This document shows positions 51,567 through 62,172 of a stretch of DNA of 64,000 nt, one piece after another. The notes under the pieces are model-generated. The model did no database searches. It saw nothing but the letters and a program-made list of their open reading frames with translations, and was not told the origin of the DNA. Position 1 is the stretch's first letter; every line of letters starts with the position of its first letter. This DNA is from an uncultured Bacillota bacterium. GTDB lineage: Bacteria; Bacillota_I; Bacilli_A; RF39; UBA660. The stretch lies in the NCBI GenBank assembly GCA_958428295.1, contig CAUAFL010000006.1:12609-76608 (forward strand). Reading direction: 5' to 3'. A program made the translations under genes and the position numbers.

Positions 51567-54500
51567 TTACTCTTTTTTTTCGGTATTAGCTTTCATTTGA
51601 TAATATTGATACCGTTCCTCGGCATGTTCAAGATTCGCTTGTAACAAGGAAGCCGCTTCACTACGATTAATTTTATTTAGACTACGATAACGATCTTCTC
51701 CTTGTAAAAATTCTGAATAAGTAGAAAAGTCCACCTTACTATCCATTATAAGTTTCTGTGTCTCTGGATGGTAATGGAAAATCGGAAAATATCCAGAAGT
51801 TGCGGCCTTCTTCATTTCCTCAAGAGAATTACTCATTCCTTGTAAAATCCCTTGAGCAATACATGGTGAATAAGCAATAATAAGGCTAGGTCCTTGATAG
51901 GCCTCAGCTTCCAATAACACCTTAATAGTAGCGGCTGGATTAGCGCCAAGAGAAATACAGCCAACATAAACATGAGGATACGTTAAAGCAATCTTAGCTA
52001 AATCTTTTTTAGGAATCTTCTTACCATTAGAAGCAAACTTACAAACAGCCCCTAAACGACTAGACTTGCTAGCTTGTCCTCCTGTATTAGAATATACCTC
52101 AGTATCAAGCACTAAAATATTGATATTGTCACCACTAGCTAAGACATGATCAATTCCGTCATAACCAATATCATAAGCCCAGCCATCTCCTCCCACCATC
52201 CACAAGGAAATTGGCGCTATATATTTTTTTAATACTTTTAAAGCTCTTATTCTACTATGATCTACGACGGCTAATAAGGCTTTGGCCGTTTCTTCAGTAA
52301 TTTCTGTAACATAATTTTGATAAATCTCACGCTCTGTTTCTTCAATTTTTGATAAATTCTTTTCAATAAGCATTTTTATTTGGCTTTTTTTAACTTCATC
52401 CGCAATTTTCATACCATAACCAAATTCTGCATTATCTTCAAATAAAGAATTTGCCCAAGGGATAGAATAAGGTGTCGATGGAGAGCTTGCACCATAAATA
52501 GAAGAACAGCCCGTAGCGTTAGCGATCATTAGTCGATCACCAAACAATTGTGTCAACAACTTCAAATAAGGCGTTTCTCCGCAGCCAGCACAAGCTCCAC
52601 TAAACTCAAACCGCGGTCTTCTAAACTGACTGCCTTTAATAGTATTAGGACTAAGTACTTCTTTGGTACTAACTTCCGTAAATAAATAATCAGTCTCCTC
52701 TAACTTCTCAACGGTCATCATTTTCTCTTTAGAAACTAACTCCAATGCCTTTTGGTGCTTTTTACCAGGACATACGGCCACACAAAGACCACAGCCAGTA
52801 CAATCTTTGAGAGAGATTCCCACAGTATAATAATAGGATTCACCCAAAGAGGTTGGAATTAACTCTTTTGACAAAGAAGCAGGGGATCCCTCAACTTCCT
52901 GTTGATTTAATAAGAAAGGTCGGATAACGGCGTGAGGACACACTAAGGAACATAAATTACAAGTAATACAGTTTTCTTTAATAAAACGTGGGGCAACCTC
53001 ACTAATATCTCGCTTTTCTAAGCGACTAAGTCCTCCTTCAACGGTTCCATCCGGTCGCTCAAGAAACTGACTAACTGGTAACGTATTTCCTTCTCGACGA
53101 TCAATAATAGCAAAAACCGTATTCCTTACTTCCTGCACGGGGATATAATCTTGCTGATCTTGACTAATTTCTACAAATTGGCAGGCTTCTATGGCTTGTT
53201 TGATTGCCTGAATATTTTTTTCTGCTAAGGCATTGCTTTTAGCTTCAAAACGTTTATGTAACGTATCCTCCATTGCCTTTAAAGCATAATCATAATCAAT
53301 AATATGACCAAATTTAAAAATTAAGCTCTCCATAATCGCACTAATTTTATTTCCAAGACCTACTTTTTTAGCAATAGAAGAAGCATCAACAATGTAAAAT
53401 TTAATTTGCCGTGAAACTAATAAGTCTTTTACTTCTTTACTAAGATGCTTTAACACTTCCTCTTTTGTCATTGAAGTATTTAATAGGAAAACCGCATGGG
53501 GGGTTAATGCATGAAACACATCAAACTTATCTAAATAACTATCCTGTGTACAAACAACCAACTTTGCTTGTTCTACATAATAAGTAGAACGAATAGGCTG
53601 CTTAGAAAAACGCAAATGGCTAATGGTAACTCCACCACTCTTTTTAGAATCATATTGAAAATAGCCTTGCACATAAGCATTGGTAGCACCCCCTGTAATT
53701 TTCATTAAATCCTTACAGGCACTGACCATTCCATCACTACCATAACCATATACTAAGAAAGCCGTTTCTTCTTTCTTAACAATTTTGAAATCCTCCTCTA
53801 CCGGTAAACTTAAATGCGTCACATCATCGATAATTCCAATAGTAAATTCATCTCGCTGGGGATTACTTAAAAAATCATAAACTGCCTTCACCATTGCAGG
53901 AGTTGTATTCTTACTTGATAAACCATAACGTCCCCCTACCACTTGAATCTCTGGACGAATACCACTAAGAACATTACTAACATCTAAAAAAAGTGGTTCA
54001 CCAGCACTACCAGGTTCTTTCGTTCGATCGAGGACAGCTACTTTGACAACTGTTTTAGGAAGTGCTTTTAAAAAATATTCTGTGGAAAAAGGGCGATACA
54101 AATGCACCTCTACAAATCCTACCTCTTGCTGTTGTTGCAGCAAATAATCCACCGTTTCCTTGATCGTCTCGGAGATACTTCCCATCGCTACGATTACCTT
54201 AGTTGCTTTTTTACTACCATAATAATTAAAGGGGGCATAATTTTTTCCCGTCAAGTCATTAATCTTTTGCATATAAGAGTTGACAATATCAGGTAAGGCT
54301 AAATAATAAGAATTCCGTACTTCTGTCGCCTGAAAATAAATATCATCATTTTCAGCAGTTCCTCTCGTGACAGGATTATCAGGGTGCAAAGCACGCTTTC
54401 TAAATTCTTCTAGCGCTTGTTTATCTACTAATGCCTTTAACTTATCTGTATCAATAACATCGATTTTTTGTAACTCATGACTAGTTCGAAATCCATCAAA

Positions 54501-55001
54501 AAAATCAAGAAAAGGAACACGCCCCTCGATCGCTGCTAAATGTGATACGGCACTTAAATCCATCACTTGTTGGACAGAGCTAAAAGCAAGCATCGCAAAA
54601 CCGGTACTACGTGCTGCATAAATGTCTTGGTGATCACCAAAAATTGATAAGGCATGCGTTGCTAAACTACGAGCTGCCACATGAATTACACAAGGGAGCA
54701 ATTCCCCTGCCATCTTATACATGTTGGGTAACATCAATAATAACCCTTGACTAGCCGTATAAGTAGTCGTCAAACACCCAGCTTGCAATGAACCATGAAC
54801 TAACCCTGCTGCGCCTTTCTCACTTTGCATCTCAACCACTTTAACTGGTTGCTGAAAATAATTGAATTTTTTCTCATTAGCCCATTTATCCACTAATTCT
54901 GCCATAGGAGAAGCTGGAGTAATGGGATAAATTCCTGCTACTTCCGTAAAATTATAAGAAACATAGCTGCATGCTTCATTCCCATCCATGATTTTTTTCA
55001 T
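51567..55001 (-). CDS. nifJ: pyruvate:ferredoxin (flavodoxin) oxidoreductase
   Basis: A 1144-residue single-chain enzyme converting pyruvate and CoA to acetyl-CoA, CO2 and reduced ferredoxin. Order: pyruvate-binding domain (YPITPASPMAELVDKW), gamma domain, two 4Fe-4S clusters (CITCNLCSLVCPHAV; CTGCGLCVAVCPGK), a further Cys in FSGACAGCGETPY, and the TPP domain (GGDGWAYDIGYDGIDHVLASG; DTEVYSNTGGQASKSS). Typical length. Shows an anaerobic, ferredoxin-based metabolism. Confidence 0.98.
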   Translation of the reverse strand: MKKIMDGNEACSYVSYNFTEVAGIYPITPASPMAELVDKWANEKKFNYFQQPVKVVEMQSEKGAAGLVHGSLQAGCLTTTYTASQGLLLMLPNMYKMAGELLPCVIHVAARSLATHALSIFGDHQDIYAARSTGFAMLAFSSVQQVMDLSAVSHLAAIEGRVPFLDFFDGFRTSHELQKIDVIDTDKLKALVDKQALEEFRKRALHPDNPVTRGTAENDDIYFQATEVRNSYYLALPDIVNSYMQKINDLTGKNYAPFNYYGSKKATKVIVAMGSISETIKETVDYLLQQQQEVGFVEVHLYRPFSTEYFLKALPKTVVKVAVLDRTKEPGSAGEPLFLDVSNVLSGIRPEIQVVGGRYGLSSKNTTPAMVKAVYDFLSNPQRDEFTIGIIDDVTHLSLPVEEDFKIVKKEETAFLVYGYGSDGMVSACKDLMKITGGATNAYVQGYFQYDSKKSGGVTISHLRFSKQPIRSTYYVEQAKLVVCTQDSYLDKFDVFHALTPHAVFLLNTSMTKEEVLKHLSKEVKDLLVSRQIKFYIVDASSIAKKVGLGNKISAIMESLIFKFGHIIDYDYALKAMEDTLHKRFEAKSNALAEKNIQAIKQAIEACQFVEISQDQQDYIPVQEVRNTVFAIIDRREGNTLPVSQFLERPDGTVEGGLSRLEKRDISEVAPRFIKENCITCNLCSLVCPHAVIRPFLLNQQEVEGSPASLSKELIPTSLGESYYYTVGISLKDCTGCGLCVAVCPGKKHQKALELVSKEKMMTVEKLEETDYLFTEVSTKEVLSPNTIKGSQFRRPRFEFSGACAGCGETPYLKLLTQLFGDRLMIANATGCSSIYGASSPSTPYSIPWANSLFEDNAEFGYGMKIADEVKKSQIKMLIEKNLSKIEETEREIYQNYVTEITEETAKALLAVVDHSRIRALKVLKKYIAPISLWMVGGDGWAYDIGYDGIDHVLASGDNINILVLDTEVYSNTGGQASKSSRLGAVCKFASNGKKIPKKDLAKIALTYPHVYVGCISLGANPAATIKVLLEAEAYQGPSLIIAYSPCIAQGILQGMSNSLEEMKKAATSGYFPIFHYHPETQKLIMDSKVDFSTYSEFLQGEDRYRSLNKINRSEAASLLQANLEHAEERYQYYQMKANTEKKE

Positions 55002-55082
55002 CTTATCACTCTTTCTAACTTTATTACTATTATATAATAAAATTTCTTCTTTTAGCTATCCAAATTGAAAAAACTAGTATTG

Positions 55083-56333
55083 CTAGCTTACAATCTGTTC
55101 TAACCTAGCAACATTAGTCATCGACTGCACGGTATAACGTGGCACTTTATAAGGATCAATTCCTGGCGTTACCTTTCTGGAACCACCAATAAAAGATATT
55201 TTAAAACCTGCTCGTTTCACCAACTCAATAGAGTAATCACTATATTCATAAAAGGGAAAACTAAGGGCCACAGTCTGATTTAAAGTATCCCGACTAGCTT
55301 TTAAATCTTTTAAAATAACATCTTCCGAAAGACAATTAATTCCCCCACCCTGCCCAGTAGGACAAACTCCTGTATCGTGCATATTATGCGTATGACTAGC
55401 AATTTCTAAATAAGGAGAAGCAAATTTCTCTTTAGGATACCAAGAACTAACTAAAAATAAAGTGGCGTTCAACTTATATTCTTCTAAAAAAGGTAAAAAG
55501 TTCTCTACTCGCGCCCCATCATCAATCGTAATCAACAATGACTTTTTGGGAAAACGCAAACTTCCCGTGATAAACTTTAACATTTCATCAGTAGTTAGAG
55601 TCATATACCCTTGCTCTTTCAAATAGCCAAAATGACTACGTATTTGATCCTCACTATGACAAATCATCTCTTGACAACTACTATCACCTGTTAAATAAAT
55701 AAAATGATACAAAATCGTAGCGATCCTACTAGTCGTCTCTACTTGACTATTCTTTTGCTCCACTACTTTTACAACTTGCTCCTTTGGTACAAAAACAAGT
55801 TGAGAAAACAGTGAAATACCATAAAAATCTTCCTCATTTTCAATCACCGTCGCTTCCACCGGACTATCTAACTGAAATAACACCTCACCACTACGATTCA
55901 TAAAAGTCGATTTTGCCTGGGTAATAATTTTTAAATCAAAAGGCACATATTTTAAATAACGCTGATCCATTTGCTCTTTTGTTGGGATAACTACCTCATA
56001 AGGAACATAATAAGAACTATCTTTAATTTTAAAATAAGGAACTTCCGCCTGGAAAGTAGCTACTTCCTCCAAAGAAATTACCATTCCTTTAGAAAGAGAT
56101 CCCTTTTTTTGATACTTTTTATCAACAAACTGATAAAGAGCACTATCTTTTGTAATAACAACCAAAGAACTATAATGATCCTTCATAGACTTGACTAAAG
56201 ACTGCTGTTGTTTGTTACTCTGCTTTTTCTTTGTGTTTTCTTTTTCTTGTTGATATTTTAAATAAAAACCACTACCCAGCAATATACTTCCTAACACAAA
56301 CAAACATAAAACTAACCACCATTTACGCTTCAT
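55083..56333 (-). CDS. membrane-anchored polysaccharide deacetylase
   Basis: A 416-residue protein: signal anchor (residues 5-25), a middle part of about 160 residues with SH3-like strands, then a NodB domain with ITIDDGARVENFLPFLEE (Asp pair), ASHTHNMHD (metal His) and FPFYEYSD. Likely acts on a cell-wall or exopolysaccharide glycan. Divergent to dedA. Confidence 0.85.
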   Translation of the reverse strand: MKRKWWLVLCLFVLGSILLGSGFYLKYQQEKENTKKKQSNKQQQSLVKSMKDHYSSLVVITKDSALYQFVDKKYQKKGSLSKGMVISLEEVATFQAEVPYFKIKDSSYYVPYEVVIPTKEQMDQRYLKYVPFDLKIITQAKSTFMNRSGEVLFQLDSPVEATVIENEEDFYGISLFSQLVFVPKEQVVKVVEQKNSQVETTSRIATILYHFIYLTGDSSCQEMICHSEDQIRSHFGYLKEQGYMTLTTDEMLKFITGSLRFPKKSLLITIDDGARVENFLPFLEEYKLNATLFLVSSWYPKEKFASPYLEIASHTHNMHDTGVCPTGQGGGINCLSEDVILKDLKASRDTLNQTVALSFPFYEYSDYSIELVKRAGFKISFIGGSRKVTPGIDPYKVPRYTVQSMTNVARLEQIVS

Positions 56334-56425
56334 CTCTCACTCTCAACCTCCTATTATTTTTATCTAATCACAATAAAGACAAAATAACAAGTGATTATTC
56401 ATATACTTTAACAGAAGGTGATAAA

Positions 56426-57025
56426 ATGGACGGTTATATTACAGGATTAATGACTAATCTAGGCTACTTTGGCATGTTTCTAGGCATGGTACTAGAAGCA
56501 GTGATTATTATTATTCCCAGTGAATTAATACTCGCTACGGGCGGTATTCTAGCTAGTCAAGGCATTTTTAGTTTTTTAATGGCTTTTTTAATAGGTATCA
56601 TAGGAAGTGTTTTCTGTGCGATTATCATTTATGCCATGGGCTATTATGGTGGAAGGCCCTTTGTTAAAAAATATGGTAAATTCTTTTTCATGAAAGAAGA
56701 AGATATTGAAAAATGTGACGCCTGGTTTGCTAAATATGGCTCCTGGGCTGCCTTTCTAGGACGCAATTTTCCCATTATTAGAACACTAATCTCCCTACCA
56801 ATGGGAATTAGTAAAGTTTCTTTTCCCAAATTTGTACTTTACACAACACTAGGATCTATCCCTTGGACTTTTGCTTTTGTCTATGTAGGTTATGCCTTAG
56901 GTAGTAATTGGATTGTCCTTGATCATTTTGTCAAAAAATTAAAGGTTCCTATTTATATACTACTTATCCTATTAATTGTCTCTTATTTATACAAAAAAAT
57001 AAAAAAGAAATGGCAAAAATCATAA
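56426..57025 (+). CDS. DedA-family membrane protein
   Basis: A 199-residue protein with about five spans; family marks GMFLGMVLEAVIIIIPSELILATGG and FLGRNFPIIRTLISLPMGISKVSF (the conserved Arg region). DedA proteins flip phospholipids or undecaprenyl phosphate. The start is ATG 56426, with GAAGG upstream; the frame's earlier part lies in the divergent gene. Confidence 0.92.
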   Translation: MDGYITGLMTNLGYFGMFLGMVLEAVIIIIPSELILATGGILASQGIFSFLMAFLIGIIGSVFCAIIIYAMGYYGGRPFVKKYGKFFFMKEEDIEKCDAWFAKYGSWAAFLGRNFPIIRTLISLPMGISKVSFPKFVLYTTLGSIPWTFAFVYVGYALGSNWIVLDHFVKKLKVPIYILLILLIVSYLYKKIKKKWQKS

Positions 57026-57053
57026 CCACTTCCCTTATCGAAAAATAAAATCA

Positions 57054-57233
57054 TTACGATGCTGTCATAGAAGCATCTTCATTAGAAACACCATTAACAT
57101 AAAAGTGAATTTTACTTTGTCCATGGTCAAAAACATAAGCCTCTCTCATCCAATTACTAGCAACTATCTTAGTACCACCACTAGTCCAGTCTACTGTACC
57201 ATTATTCCACATAAGTTTTGAGTATTTTTTCAT
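57054..57233 (-). pseudogene. fragment of a LamG-like surface protein
   Basis: A 59-codon frame, MKKYSKLMWNNGTVDWTSGG then MREAYVFDHGQSKIHFYVNG, matching the strand and ligand-site pattern of a concanavalin/LamG fold (HFYVNG). There is no ribosome site, signal peptide or complete domain. Probably the tail of a lost surface protein. Confidence 0.45.
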
Positions 57234-57262
57234 AATTAATAATAAGCAATTTATTATAATAT

Positions 57263-58120
57263 CTATTGATCATTTCTTGAACAAGTATAACCTGAATTTT
57301 TCAAAGTTTGTTCAATAGTAGAGATATTCTGATCAAGTTCATAACTAGGATAAAATCCCTCAAATTCAGCAATATTCTGAGAAATAGACTTTATATCTAA
57401 CTTCGTATAATCAATCTCTTGCACCGTCTTTTGGATAGTAGCACTCACTGTACAACTAGCACTCATACCTACAACACCTGTTAATACGGATTTCAAATGA
57501 TCACAATCTTGTTGCTTTTCTGTTAAAATTTGATTGTCTTTCGCTTGCTCTGTCAATCTATTTGTTGTAGTAGTCTCTGTCTTCTTCAGCTTATTGGTAG
57601 TATAATGAAACAAAGTTGAGACTGTATAAGTAAGATCATTACTTGTCTTTGTTAAAGAACAGGTCATCGTCCCTGTTTTCATCGAACCGTCGTCACCTTT
57701 TTTATTTTTATAATCTGTAATAAAATTAGTAATCTGTGGCAATAAAAGAACAAAGACAATCAAAAAGACAAATAATAAAATAAGTAAAATATTAGGTCCT
57801 TTTTTTGATGGTTTTTCTACCGGAGTCACAGTGGTATGAACCGGTGGAACATTACTCCCTTTTTCTTCCTGTTTATCAGAAGTAGATTGGAATGCTGCTA
57901 CCTCTTTCGCTCTTTCAACTTTAACCACTTGCGGTTTGCTATCTGCCCGCGGTGTTGTTTGATAACTATTCGCACCGATCATTGCAGCATCCGTTGCAGA
58001 AGGGATCTCCACTTCTGCCTCCGTAGGAATAACAACATCACTAGTAGGTATTTCACTAGTCTTTTGAGATCCCATTGTTTGGTTTGTAAGTTCTATCTTT
58101 TCCTTCTTTTCTTCATTCAT
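57263..58120 (-). CDS. single-span membrane protein, unknown (285 aa)
   Basis: Starts MNEEKKEKIELTNQTMGSQK after AAGGAGG. Residues 1-115 are acidic and low-complexity, a span lies at 116-137 (ILLILLFVFLIVFVLLLPQI), and the outer part (about 140 residues) has Cys residues and coiled-coil stretches. In order it is just upstream of the rpe-rsgA-pknB block but after a separate ribosome site. It could be a substrate or partner of the PASTA kinase; this is inference. Confidence 0.65.
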   Translation of the reverse strand: MNEEKKEKIELTNQTMGSQKTSEIPTSDVVIPTEAEVEIPSATDAAMIGANSYQTTPRADSKPQVVKVERAKEVAAFQSTSDKQEEKGSNVPPVHTTVTPVEKPSKKGPNILLILLFVFLIVFVLLLPQITNFITDYKNKKGDDGSMKTGTMTCSLTKTSNDLTYTVSTLFHYTTNKLKKTETTTTNRLTEQAKDNQILTEKQQDCDHLKSVLTGVVGMSASCTVSATIQKTVQEIDYTKLDIKSISQNIAEFEGFYPSYELDQNISTIEQTLKNSGYTCSRNDQ

Positions 58121-58160
58121 AAACAACCCTCCTTATTCTCATACAGTATAACATAAAATC

Positions 58161-58799
58161 TTAGTAACGTAAATTATTGATTGCTTCCTGCATATGATGA
58201 CTATTTACGATATAACTACCACTAACAACCATATCTACTTGCTCTTTTACCTTGTTAATACTCTCCTTCGTAATTCCTCCATCCACACTAACTTTAATAG
58301 AAAATTGTGGATAAGACTTTAACAAGGCTTTTACTTCGCCAATCTTAGCGATGGCACTATCCCTAAAAGACTGCCCCCCAGCACCGGGTTCCACAGCCAT
58401 CACTAAAATTAAATCAAGATAAGGTAAATAAGGAACAATTTCTGCAACCGGCGTTTCTGTCTTTAGACAAAGACCTGCTTTAATGGCATAACTTTTAATG
58501 AGTTGTAAAGATTTTAAAACCACCTCATCCTCTAGTTCACTATGAATTGTTAAATACTCTGTATTTAAACTAGCATAATTCTCAATAAACTTTTGAGGTT
58601 TTTCAACCATTAAGTGAACATCAAGACGTTTCGATGTAAACTTATAAATATGACGCATTTCTTTAAAAGGCATTGTTTTTTGTTTTACAAATTTCCCATC
58701 CATAACATCAACATGAATAAAATCAACATCTGTCTCATTTAATACTTTTAACGTTTGAGGAATATTGTCACTACTCAAAAAAGAAGCACTCACTAACAT
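58161..58799 (-). CDS. rpe: ribulose-phosphate 3-epimerase
   Basis: A 212-residue TIM barrel. VDVMDGKFV (catalytic Asp), HLMVEKPQKFIENYA, MAVEPGAGGQ and VSVDGGI are the family motifs. Interconverts ribulose 5-phosphate and xylulose 5-phosphate. Overlaps rsgA by seven bases. Confidence 0.95.
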   Translation of the reverse strand: MLVSASFLSSDNIPQTLKVLNETDVDFIHVDVMDGKFVKQKTMPFKEMRHIYKFTSKRLDVHLMVEKPQKFIENYASLNTEYLTIHSELEDEVVLKSLQLIKSYAIKAGLCLKTETPVAEIVPYLPYLDLILVMAVEPGAGGQSFRDSAIAKIGEVKALLKSYPQFSIKVSVDGGITKESINKVKEQVDMVVSGSYIVNSHHMQEAINNLRY

Positions 58800-59629
58800 T
58801 TCTTTCCCTCCTCTAAAAATCGCAAATAACTTTGATAACGGCTTTCTAAAATCAACCCCTCTTGTACTGCCTCTTTAACAGCACACTGGTTTTCTTTTGT
58901 GTGAGAACAATTTCGAAAGGGACAGGAATATTGAGCAAATTCAACAAAAGCAGAACGAATTTGTTCCTTTGTAAATTCATGAAAATCAAGGGCTGAAAAA
59001 CCAGGTGTATCAAGTACCTTTCCTCCATTAAAATGATAAAGCTCCACATTGCGAGTCGTATGCTTACCACGACCTAGACTTTCTGAAATCGCATCGGTTT
59101 TAAGCTCCCAAGAAGGTTGCAATTGATTAAGTAATGTAGACTTTCCCGCTCCTGTTTGGCCAGTAAAAACACTAGTTTTATTTTTCAGTAATTCTTTTAT
59201 TAAATCTAGTTGGCGATTAAAGACCACCTGATAGCCCAGCTTTTGGTAGTAAGCAAAGAAAGGACGAAGTTTCTCTAATTGACACGCTTGCATAAGATCT
59301 TCCTTAGAAAGACAAATAACACTATCGACTTTATGTAATTCCATTAACGTCAGAAAGCGATCTAAAAGACCTGATGAAAAATCTGGTTTTACTAAGCTAG
59401 TAACAATAAACGCCTGATCAATATTACTCACTAATGGTCGCACAAACTCATTGCGACGTGGCAAAATTTTATCAATTGTTTTCGTTTGCTCATCAAAGAC
59501 AACATAATCGCCAACCCGTGGTAAAATTTTATCTTTGCGAAAAATCCCTCGAGGAATTAAGGTATAAACTTGCCCCTTACTTTCTACCTGGTGATGATTA
59601 CTACTGATTTTAATAATCTGTCCTTGCAT
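58793..59629 (-). CDS. rsgA: ribosome small-subunit GTPase RsgA
   Basis: A 278-residue circularly permuted GTPase: N-terminal OB fold, then the permuted G motifs (CLSKED; GQTGAGKSTLLNQL; DTPGFSALDF) and a C-terminal zinc finger with CPFRNCSHTKENQCAVK. Completes 30S subunits. In the conserved rpe-rsgA-pknB-stp order of Bacillota. Confidence 0.96.
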   Translation of the reverse strand: MQGQIIKISSNHHQVESKGQVYTLIPRGIFRKDKILPRVGDYVVFDEQTKTIDKILPRRNEFVRPLVSNIDQAFIVTSLVKPDFSSGLLDRFLTLMELHKVDSVICLSKEDLMQACQLEKLRPFFAYYQKLGYQVVFNRQLDLIKELLKNKTSVFTGQTGAGKSTLLNQLQPSWELKTDAISESLGRGKHTTRNVELYHFNGGKVLDTPGFSALDFHEFTKEQIRSAFVEFAQYSCPFRNCSHTKENQCAVKEAVQEGLILESRYQSYLRFLEEGKKC

Positions 59630-59637
59630 AACTCCCC

Positions 59638-61428
59638 CTAACTAGTTTTCTTATCAGTTTGATTACTAGTCCCTCCTGTTGTACTATCAGCAGTAGGATT
59701 ATTATTGTTGTTATCAGAAGAAGAGCCATTCGTAGGATTGTTATTATTAACTACTGGTTTTTTAGCAACAGTCACAGTGATAGAAGCACCACTAACAATA
59801 GGACTGCCAGCAGCACGAGACTGCCGTATCACCTTGCCCTCCTCATAAGCGGTCGTTTCTTCTTCCTTAATTGTTAAATTTAAATTATATTTCATCGCAA
59901 AATCTTCGGCATCTTCGCGTGACCAATTTTGTTCCTGCATATCTGGATAGGTCTCCGTAATATTAGGAATATATAAAGTGATACTATCTCCCTTGGCTAA
60001 TTTCTGGCCCTTAACCACACTTTGACCGATAATCTCTTGTTCGTCATAAGAACGTTCTGTATCAACATCGCGTTTTTCAACGGTTACCTTAAGACCGTAG
60101 ACACTTTCTAATTCCGTTTGAATAGCAATATAATTTTTTCCTGTATAATCTTCTACCGTATATTTACTTTCTCCTGTCGAACGATATAAGGTAATGGTCG
60201 TTCCCTTTTTAAGACTTCTTCCAGCCTCCGGATCCGTTTTCACAATCTTACCCTTGGCTATTTCATCATTACTAACATCCTTGATTTTAGCTGCCACTTC
60301 AAAACCTTTATCCTGTAACTTTTTTTCAGCTTTAGAAACACTAAGACCCGCAACATCCGGTACCTTAATATCTGGTTCTCCCATAATAGCAGGTACTACA
60401 AAGAAAATAATCAAGCAAAGTGCCACAATGGCAGAAGCCACAAGTGCTAATATCTTCACTACTTTATTTGTTTTCTTTACTTCTTCATCAACAATAGGAG
60501 TAGCAATCGCCTCTTCTGAAGTATCTAACTTTTTCATAATTTTAGTTGTTTCGTCTACTTCATGTTCTGGATAAGGATAAGCATATGGTTCTTCCGTCAT
60601 CCGATCATCATTTAAGGCCGTTAACAAGTCACTATGCATTTCCTTGACATCATGATAACGATTTTTAGGATTTTTAGCGGTTGCTTTCAAAATAACATTC
60701 TCAATACTTTGAGGAATGTCTTTATTACTCTCATGAACATCAGGAAGCGGATCCTTCATTTGCTTCAAAGCGATCTCTACGGCACTATCTCCTTTAAAAG
60801 GTAGTTCACCCGTCAATAACTCATAAAAAATAATTCCCATCGAGTAAATATCACTCTTAATAGTAGAGCCTTTGCCAGCTGCTTGTTCTGGTGGTAAATA
60901 ATGAACTGAACCCATCACAGAATTTGTTTGCGTCAACTGTGTAGAATTTAAAGCCATAGCAATCCCAAAATCCGTGATTTTTATTTGTCCATCATCCTGG
61001 ATCATAATATTTTGTGGCTTTAAATCACGATGAACAATATAGCTATCATGTGCATGAGCCATACCATCGGTAAGTTGTAACATGATATCAATCGCTTCAC
61101 TAAGCGTAAGACTTCCTCGTTTTTTCAACAATTGTTTTAATGTTTTTCCTTCTACATATTCCATAACAATATAATAAAGGCCATTATCTTCTCCAACATC
61201 GTACATGGCAACAATATTAGGATGTGATAAACTAGAAGCAGAAAGTGCCTCTCGCTGAAAACGACGAACAAACTTCTCATCGGTTGATAAGTCACCACGT
61301 AACACTTTAATGGCTACATTTCTATCTAAAATAGTATCATAACCAAGATAGACATTCGCCATACCACCTTCACCAATCGTTTTGATTATCTCATAACGAT
61401 CATTTATTTTTTGCCCCTTTACAATCAC
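59638..61428 (-). CDS. pknB: PASTA-domain serine/threonine kinase
   Basis: A 596-residue membrane kinase of the PrkC/PknB type. Gly-rich loop GEGGMANVYLG, AIKVLRGD (Lys), HRDLKPQNIM (catalytic loop), DFGIA, span at about 325-346, then three PASTA repeats (VPDVAGLSVSKAEKKLQD; VEDYTGKNYIAIQTELES; YPDMQEQNWSREDAEDFA) that sense muropeptides. The C-terminus is Asn/Thr/Ser-rich. Adjacent to its phosphatase. Confidence 0.96.
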   Translation of the reverse strand: MIVKGQKINDRYEIIKTIGEGGMANVYLGYDTILDRNVAIKVLRGDLSTDEKFVRRFQREALSASSLSHPNIVAMYDVGEDNGLYYIVMEYVEGKTLKQLLKKRGSLTLSEAIDIMLQLTDGMAHAHDSYIVHRDLKPQNIMIQDDGQIKITDFGIAMALNSTQLTQTNSVMGSVHYLPPEQAAGKGSTIKSDIYSMGIIFYELLTGELPFKGDSAVEIALKQMKDPLPDVHESNKDIPQSIENVILKATAKNPKNRYHDVKEMHSDLLTALNDDRMTEEPYAYPYPEHEVDETTKIMKKLDTSEEAIATPIVDEEVKKTNKVVKILALVASAIVALCLIIFFVVPAIMGEPDIKVPDVAGLSVSKAEKKLQDKGFEVAAKIKDVSNDEIAKGKIVKTDPEAGRSLKKGTTITLYRSTGESKYTVEDYTGKNYIAIQTELESVYGLKVTVEKRDVDTERSYDEQEIIGQSVVKGQKLAKGDSITLYIPNITETYPDMQEQNWSREDAEDFAMKYNLNLTIKEEETTAYEEGKVIRQSRAAGSPIVSGASITVTVAKKPVVNNNNPTNGSSSDNNNNNPTADSTTGGTSNQTDKKTS

Positions 61429-62172
61429 TTATACGTCACCTTCTTCTCTTAATTCTAAATACGCCACTGAAATATTATCCGTGCCACCTCGATTATTAGC
61501 CTTCCGGATTAACTTGATGACTTTATCCTCTATATCACCATCTGATACTAATACCTTCTCAATTTGTTCTTCCTCTAACATATTAGTAAGGCCATCACTA
61601 GATAACAAAATAGCCTCAATATCCATATCACAATCAAATACATCTATATCAATTGGATCATTCGCTCCTAAAGCTTTCATCAACACATTTTTCTTAGGAT
61701 GATCTTTTGCTTCCTCTTTTGTTAATTCTCCTGCCGAAACTAGTAAATTAACTAAGGTATGATCATAAGTCACCTTATGAAGATGAGCCTCTTTCATAAC
61801 AAAACCAGAAGAATCGCCAATATTACCAAATAAAATATACTCCTTAGTCACAATTGCAGTTACCAAAGTTGTTCCCATCCCCTTACTTTCAGGATGATTT
61901 TTTTCATGTTTAAAAATTAAACTATTAATTTCATTGACACTATCACGTAACCAGGTAACAGCTTCTAATTTTGTCATATTAAAAAACGTCTCATTAAAAT
62001 GTTTCCCTAAATAAGTAATCGCAATAGAAGAAGCAACTTCCCCCGCTGAATGACCCCCCATTCCATCAGCAATCGCCATTAATACTTCTTCTTGATTATT
62101 CTTAACAATCAAGACACTATCTTCATTGTGATCTCGTACTTTGCCAGCATCGGTTAAATAGAAAGACCTCAT
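61429..62172 (-). CDS. stp: PP2C-type serine/threonine phosphatase
   Basis: A 247-residue phosphatase: DGMGGHSAGEVASS, FGNIGDSSGFV, LLSSDGLTNML and GGTDNISVAYLE supply the metal-binding Asp and Gly residues. Removes phosphates added by the PASTA kinase. The start overlaps the end of rlmN by four bases. Confidence 0.96.
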   Translation of the reverse strand: MRSFYLTDAGKVRDHNEDSVLIVKNNQEEVLMAIADGMGGHSAGEVASSIAITYLGKHFNETFFNMTKLEAVTWLRDSVNEINSLIFKHEKNHPESKGMGTTLVTAIVTKEYILFGNIGDSSGFVMKEAHLHKVTYDHTLVNLLVSAGELTKEEAKDHPKKNVLMKALGANDPIDIDVFDCDMDIEAILLSSDGLTNMLEEEQIEKVLVSDGDIEDKVIKLIRKANNRGGTDNISVAYLELREEGDV

